This document shows positions 60,876 to 64,000 of a stretch of 64,000 nucleotides of DNA, piece by piece. The stretch is from the NCBI GenBank assembly GCA_948567375.1, contig OX419758.1, positions 40,811,473 through 40,875,472 on the forward strand, in the 5' to 3' direction. Within the stretch, counting starts at the first letter, position 1. Each line of letters starts with the position of its first letter. The notes beneath the pieces are model-generated. The model worked only from the letters and a program-made list of their open reading frames with translations, was not told the DNA's origin and did no database searches. Source of the stretch: Lunularia cruciata (taxonomy: Eukaryota; Streptophyta; Marchantiopsida; Lunulariales; Lunulariaceae). Position numbers and translations under genes: made by a program.

Positions 60876-63869
60876 ATGAAGAAATGCCATAAATCTCTAG
60901 TCCAATCAAAAGCATAGGATTAAGGATACAAAATAATCTTATGCTTAGTGGACAAGCTGTCTCTTTTCTACTACAATAGTGCCAGTAGAGAAAATGAAAT
61001 CTTCTCTACCTCTGCCATACATGTCTCTAAGATAAGCTTATCAAAAATTACAAAATGAGAGGAAAGCAAAGGTACCAATAATGCACACCCACCAACAACC
61101 ACTATAGGTACAATCTCCTTTGTAGATAATAAGCATGCACCTCCACTGAAATTGGAAGAGATATTATCTATGTGCTAAGTCCACTATCACACATTTCAAA
61201 GTTTTTAATTCAATCACATCACCAATGATCCCCCTATCAAAGATTCTTTCAATGTTATAAGAAATTCAAATAAAGATGAACCATACAAAGTAGGTAGGTT
61301 AGTCAACAAGCACTAATAAATATTAAAATCCACTCAAATTATTTTGAAATGAACAAAATTTATGATCTTTATTGAATTTTCCAAAGATAAGTCAATGGAT
61401 AATCTAAACTTGATCATCCAAGATATTATATAAAAGCAAAAATCTCTATGAATTTTGCAAATTATTATTTGAAGCTAATGTGATCAAGTATGCTCTCTAT
61501 GATAATGAATCACCGACATATGTAAGAAATTCTTTTAATAATATTTGTATCAACTATGTAATCTAAAGTAGTGTTCATAAAACTTATTGAATTCAATATC
61601 TACTACTAGAGTGAAAAATAAAATAAAAAAATTCCCAAGACATTACTTGAGAAGACAATTTCATCTATTGCTTAGTTAATAGGATAAACCACAATCAAGT
61701 GAGTGATTCAATTTCCATATTATTTTATATATATATCACTCTTCTTATAAGTAGATTAGTAGTCATATTTTTGTAGACTTGTGATATCATCATTTATTTT
61801 TAAACTTGGAAAGATTGCACATTGGTTACAATAATTTTCTATAGTAAGAAAGTATACAAACAAACACACCCAAAATTATTAAACTAATTAAACAAAATAC
61901 TCACAAATCAAAACCATTCTCCATAAGATATTGATTTAAATACTTTATAATCAACACATTGAAATTCTCCTAAAGACCTTTCACAGCGGCAATGTTACCT
62001 TTATCCATATGATGATGAACAGAATTACTACTTTTATTAGCCTTTGTATTGGTTTCATGTTCTAAATTAACTTAGCAAGAAAAATCAAGATATATTATAA
62101 AAAAATTAAAAAAATTAAAATATTTTTTATCACATATAAATTTCCAAGAACAAATTCATTTCTTTGGAATTTTTCCCTTGCTATCAATAATCAATTCCTT
62201 GTACGTGAACATGTACCAAGTTGTCAAAGCTATGAAACATTAGTAAAACATAGAATATAATTAATAATTTATTTATAGAGATGAAATTTGTAATCCGTCT
62301 CTCCATATATACATAATATTATATACAGATTAAGAATAAATATTTGAGAATCAGCAAAAGATTCATCAAGAATTTAATATACCAATGAAAAGTGCATATT
62401 ATAAGAATATAATATCTTAAATGAAAATAATTAAAACACTCTTCTATGAATTAAATTGACTAGATAAAATTTTCAAAAGGTTTATTTTTTTATCATGGTA
62501 TGATATTAAAAAATATAATTGGAAGAAAATTATCAAGACTGAAATAATTAGTAAGAATAAATTCCAATATGACTAAATATAAATAACTACATCTAAAATT
62601 ATACATATTATTAAGTAAAAAAATTGAATTCAATAAAGAAACCAAAAATAATCTTATTTACCTTGTAAAATATAATATGAAACTATTTTATTGTGGAATA
62701 TTACATATAATTATAAAATTTAAAATCTATACTATATCATATTATAAAAGTTTATCATTGACAGTACAAGTAAAAAGAATGAGAAATAAAAACATATAAA
62801 CAAAGTTTATACACGAAGATTCTAAATCCAAAGAAATTTTGAATAAAGTGTACCTCATTTGATTATCCTTTTTTAATAGAGTAATGATGAAACTAGAATA
62901 AAATAGCATATCTCTTGAATTGGTGTCAAAATGATTGAAAATATTAATTTATTTCTAAGCCAAATATACTATAAAGGGAATCCGTACTCAACATTTTGCA
63001 ACTCATCTCATTTCAAAAATCTTATTTGTTTAGTAGATCAATTGACAATCAATTACCTTTCAAATTGAAATCTATATAATCTTGAATAAAGGTTTGGAAT
63101 ATATTTAAGTAGACAAAGTAGAAGATAAATCAAGTTAATTACTATCTAGTATAATGCTTTAAATTTTTCAAAATTTCAAAATTTTACTTTTTTGTATTTA
63201 CTTTGGTTTAAATTTGTTGTGATGACTTTAAAATCAAGGTAGATAAGTTATATGCAATACCAAGGCTTAGATTTATTAAATTCTATATTAATTATATCTC
63301 TTCTTTAAATTTTAGATTTGTCAATAATCACTAAAATACCTACTTGCTCTATTGGAAAGTGAACAAAATACAAAATTTCTTGTATGAAGAGATCATAGGT
63401 AATATTATTCAAACTCGTCGTGGTAAAAGTGCTAAATTGATTTGTGGGATAGTCTTGTAATTTAGATTTCAAATATAGGTATAAATAATAAGGTATAATA
63501 ATATGTAACAACATTAATGTTAGTTATTTGTAATGTGAATCATCCAAAGAATATCAATGAATTATTCAATTTTATCATTCATCTTGTGTGAGTCTATTAA
63601 GATATAAATACCAACCAAAATTTTAGTATTTTTCTCATTTAGTGTTATGTTTTTATATATAAATTATAAAAACTAAAATTTAGTTAGTTACATTTCTTTT
63701 CTTTACATATACACAAAAAGGAACTTGAAGTTCTTGATTGTTTAAACATGCAAGAGTATTATGAAAGAACATAGAAGCATAAAGTAAATTATACAAGCAA
63801 AACCTTGATCTTGCTATATTAATAAGATATAATTAAAATCTATGTTATAGTTGAAATAACCTCAAAATT
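60876..63869. other. AT-rich intergenic region
   Basis: No gene, RNA or repeat family supported. Very AT-rich from about 62.0 to 63.8 kb. Confidence 0.4.
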
Positions 63870-64000
63870 GTAATATCATTAGCTAGATAGATTATCCAAA
63901 AACAAACATTGGCTTGGTAATATCAACAGGGATGTTATATACAAGGGTCTAAGTAGATGAATAGTCTAAGTAGATGAACAGAGATATCAATTGGATTCTA
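63870..64000 (+). repeat. LTR of the Gypsy family, cut by the window end (copy 5)
   Basis: TAATATCATTAGCTAGATAG and CATTGGCTTGGTAATATC, then GATGTTATATAC and GTCTAAGTAGATGAA match the first 130 bases of the family's LTR. A local repeat of TCTAAGTAGATGAA occurs at about 63949 and 63965. The rest lies outside the window. Confidence 0.7.

Noticed and set aside
60950-61400. Possible PIF/Harbinger transposase remnant on the minus strand (IVPIVVVGGCALLVPLL)
   Set aside because: The resemblance to the GDxGYPLLPWL box is slight and the other boxes could not be found.

Overview
The window looks like nuclear DNA of a land plant, probably a non-seed plant such as a moss, liverwort or lycophyte. This is inferred, not proven. 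The evidence is one spliced villin/gelsolin-family gene with plant-villin wording, plus decayed Copia and Gypsy LTR elements, a hAT transposase and non-LTR (LINE) fragments. Almost all of the rest is AT-rich intergenic sequence and old repeats. No tRNA, rRNA or CRISPR array was recognised. A 200-N gap lies at 8454-8653.

Layout. 0.1-1.5 kb: a LINE fragment (RT and C-terminal zinc knuckle) interrupted by a near-perfect inverted repeat. 3.7-4.45 kb: an LTR. 4.45-6.5 kb: hAT transposase pieces in opposite orientations. 7.2-7.7 kb: two short unassigned open frames. 8.2 kb: a truncated LINE tail, then the gap. 8.65-10.76 kb: a Copia 3' half with its 3' LTR. 11.3-12.06 kb: a second LTR of the 3.7-kb family. 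12.4-14.4 kb: an unrecognised decayed coding stretch with a lysine-rich segment and a coiled coil. 19.0-19.3 kb: degenerate tandem repeats rich in heat-shock-element-like motifs. 21.5-27.8 kb: a complete but thoroughly decayed Gypsy element with both LTRs, minus strand. 27.8-33.8 kb: AT-rich, no gene seen.

The one convincing host gene is at 35.4-38.5 kb, plus strand. It is an eight-exon gelsolin/villin-family protein of about 357 residues with three gelsolin repeats (G1-G3) and a stop straight after G3. It resembles severin, fragmin or CapG in layout rather than the six-domain plus headpiece plant villins. Its first intron has an exact U12-type donor (GTATCCTTT) and a U12-like branch site (TCCTTGAC) 12 bases before the acceptor AG. 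The exon 5/6 junction does not keep frame with canonical sites and needs transcript evidence.

43-60 kb is dominated by a LINE group whose C-terminus looks like a zinc finger plus restriction-like endonuclease. There are two larger coding fragments in 43.06-44.9 kb, one of about 2 kb at 54.4-56.45 kb, and some eight 5'-truncated 3' tails. The tails end in GGTCGCC and carry a conserved hairpin (GATGGG...CCCATC). One 130-bp insertion is flanked by an 11-bp target-site duplication. This region also holds a 25-bp-arm hairpin followed by a second small hairpin (51.1-51.2 kb), a MITE-like inverted-repeat element (53.5 kb) and diverged tandem duplications (40.4 and 46.8 kb). 60.3-64 kb is again AT-rich and ends inside a fifth copy of the Gypsy LTR family.
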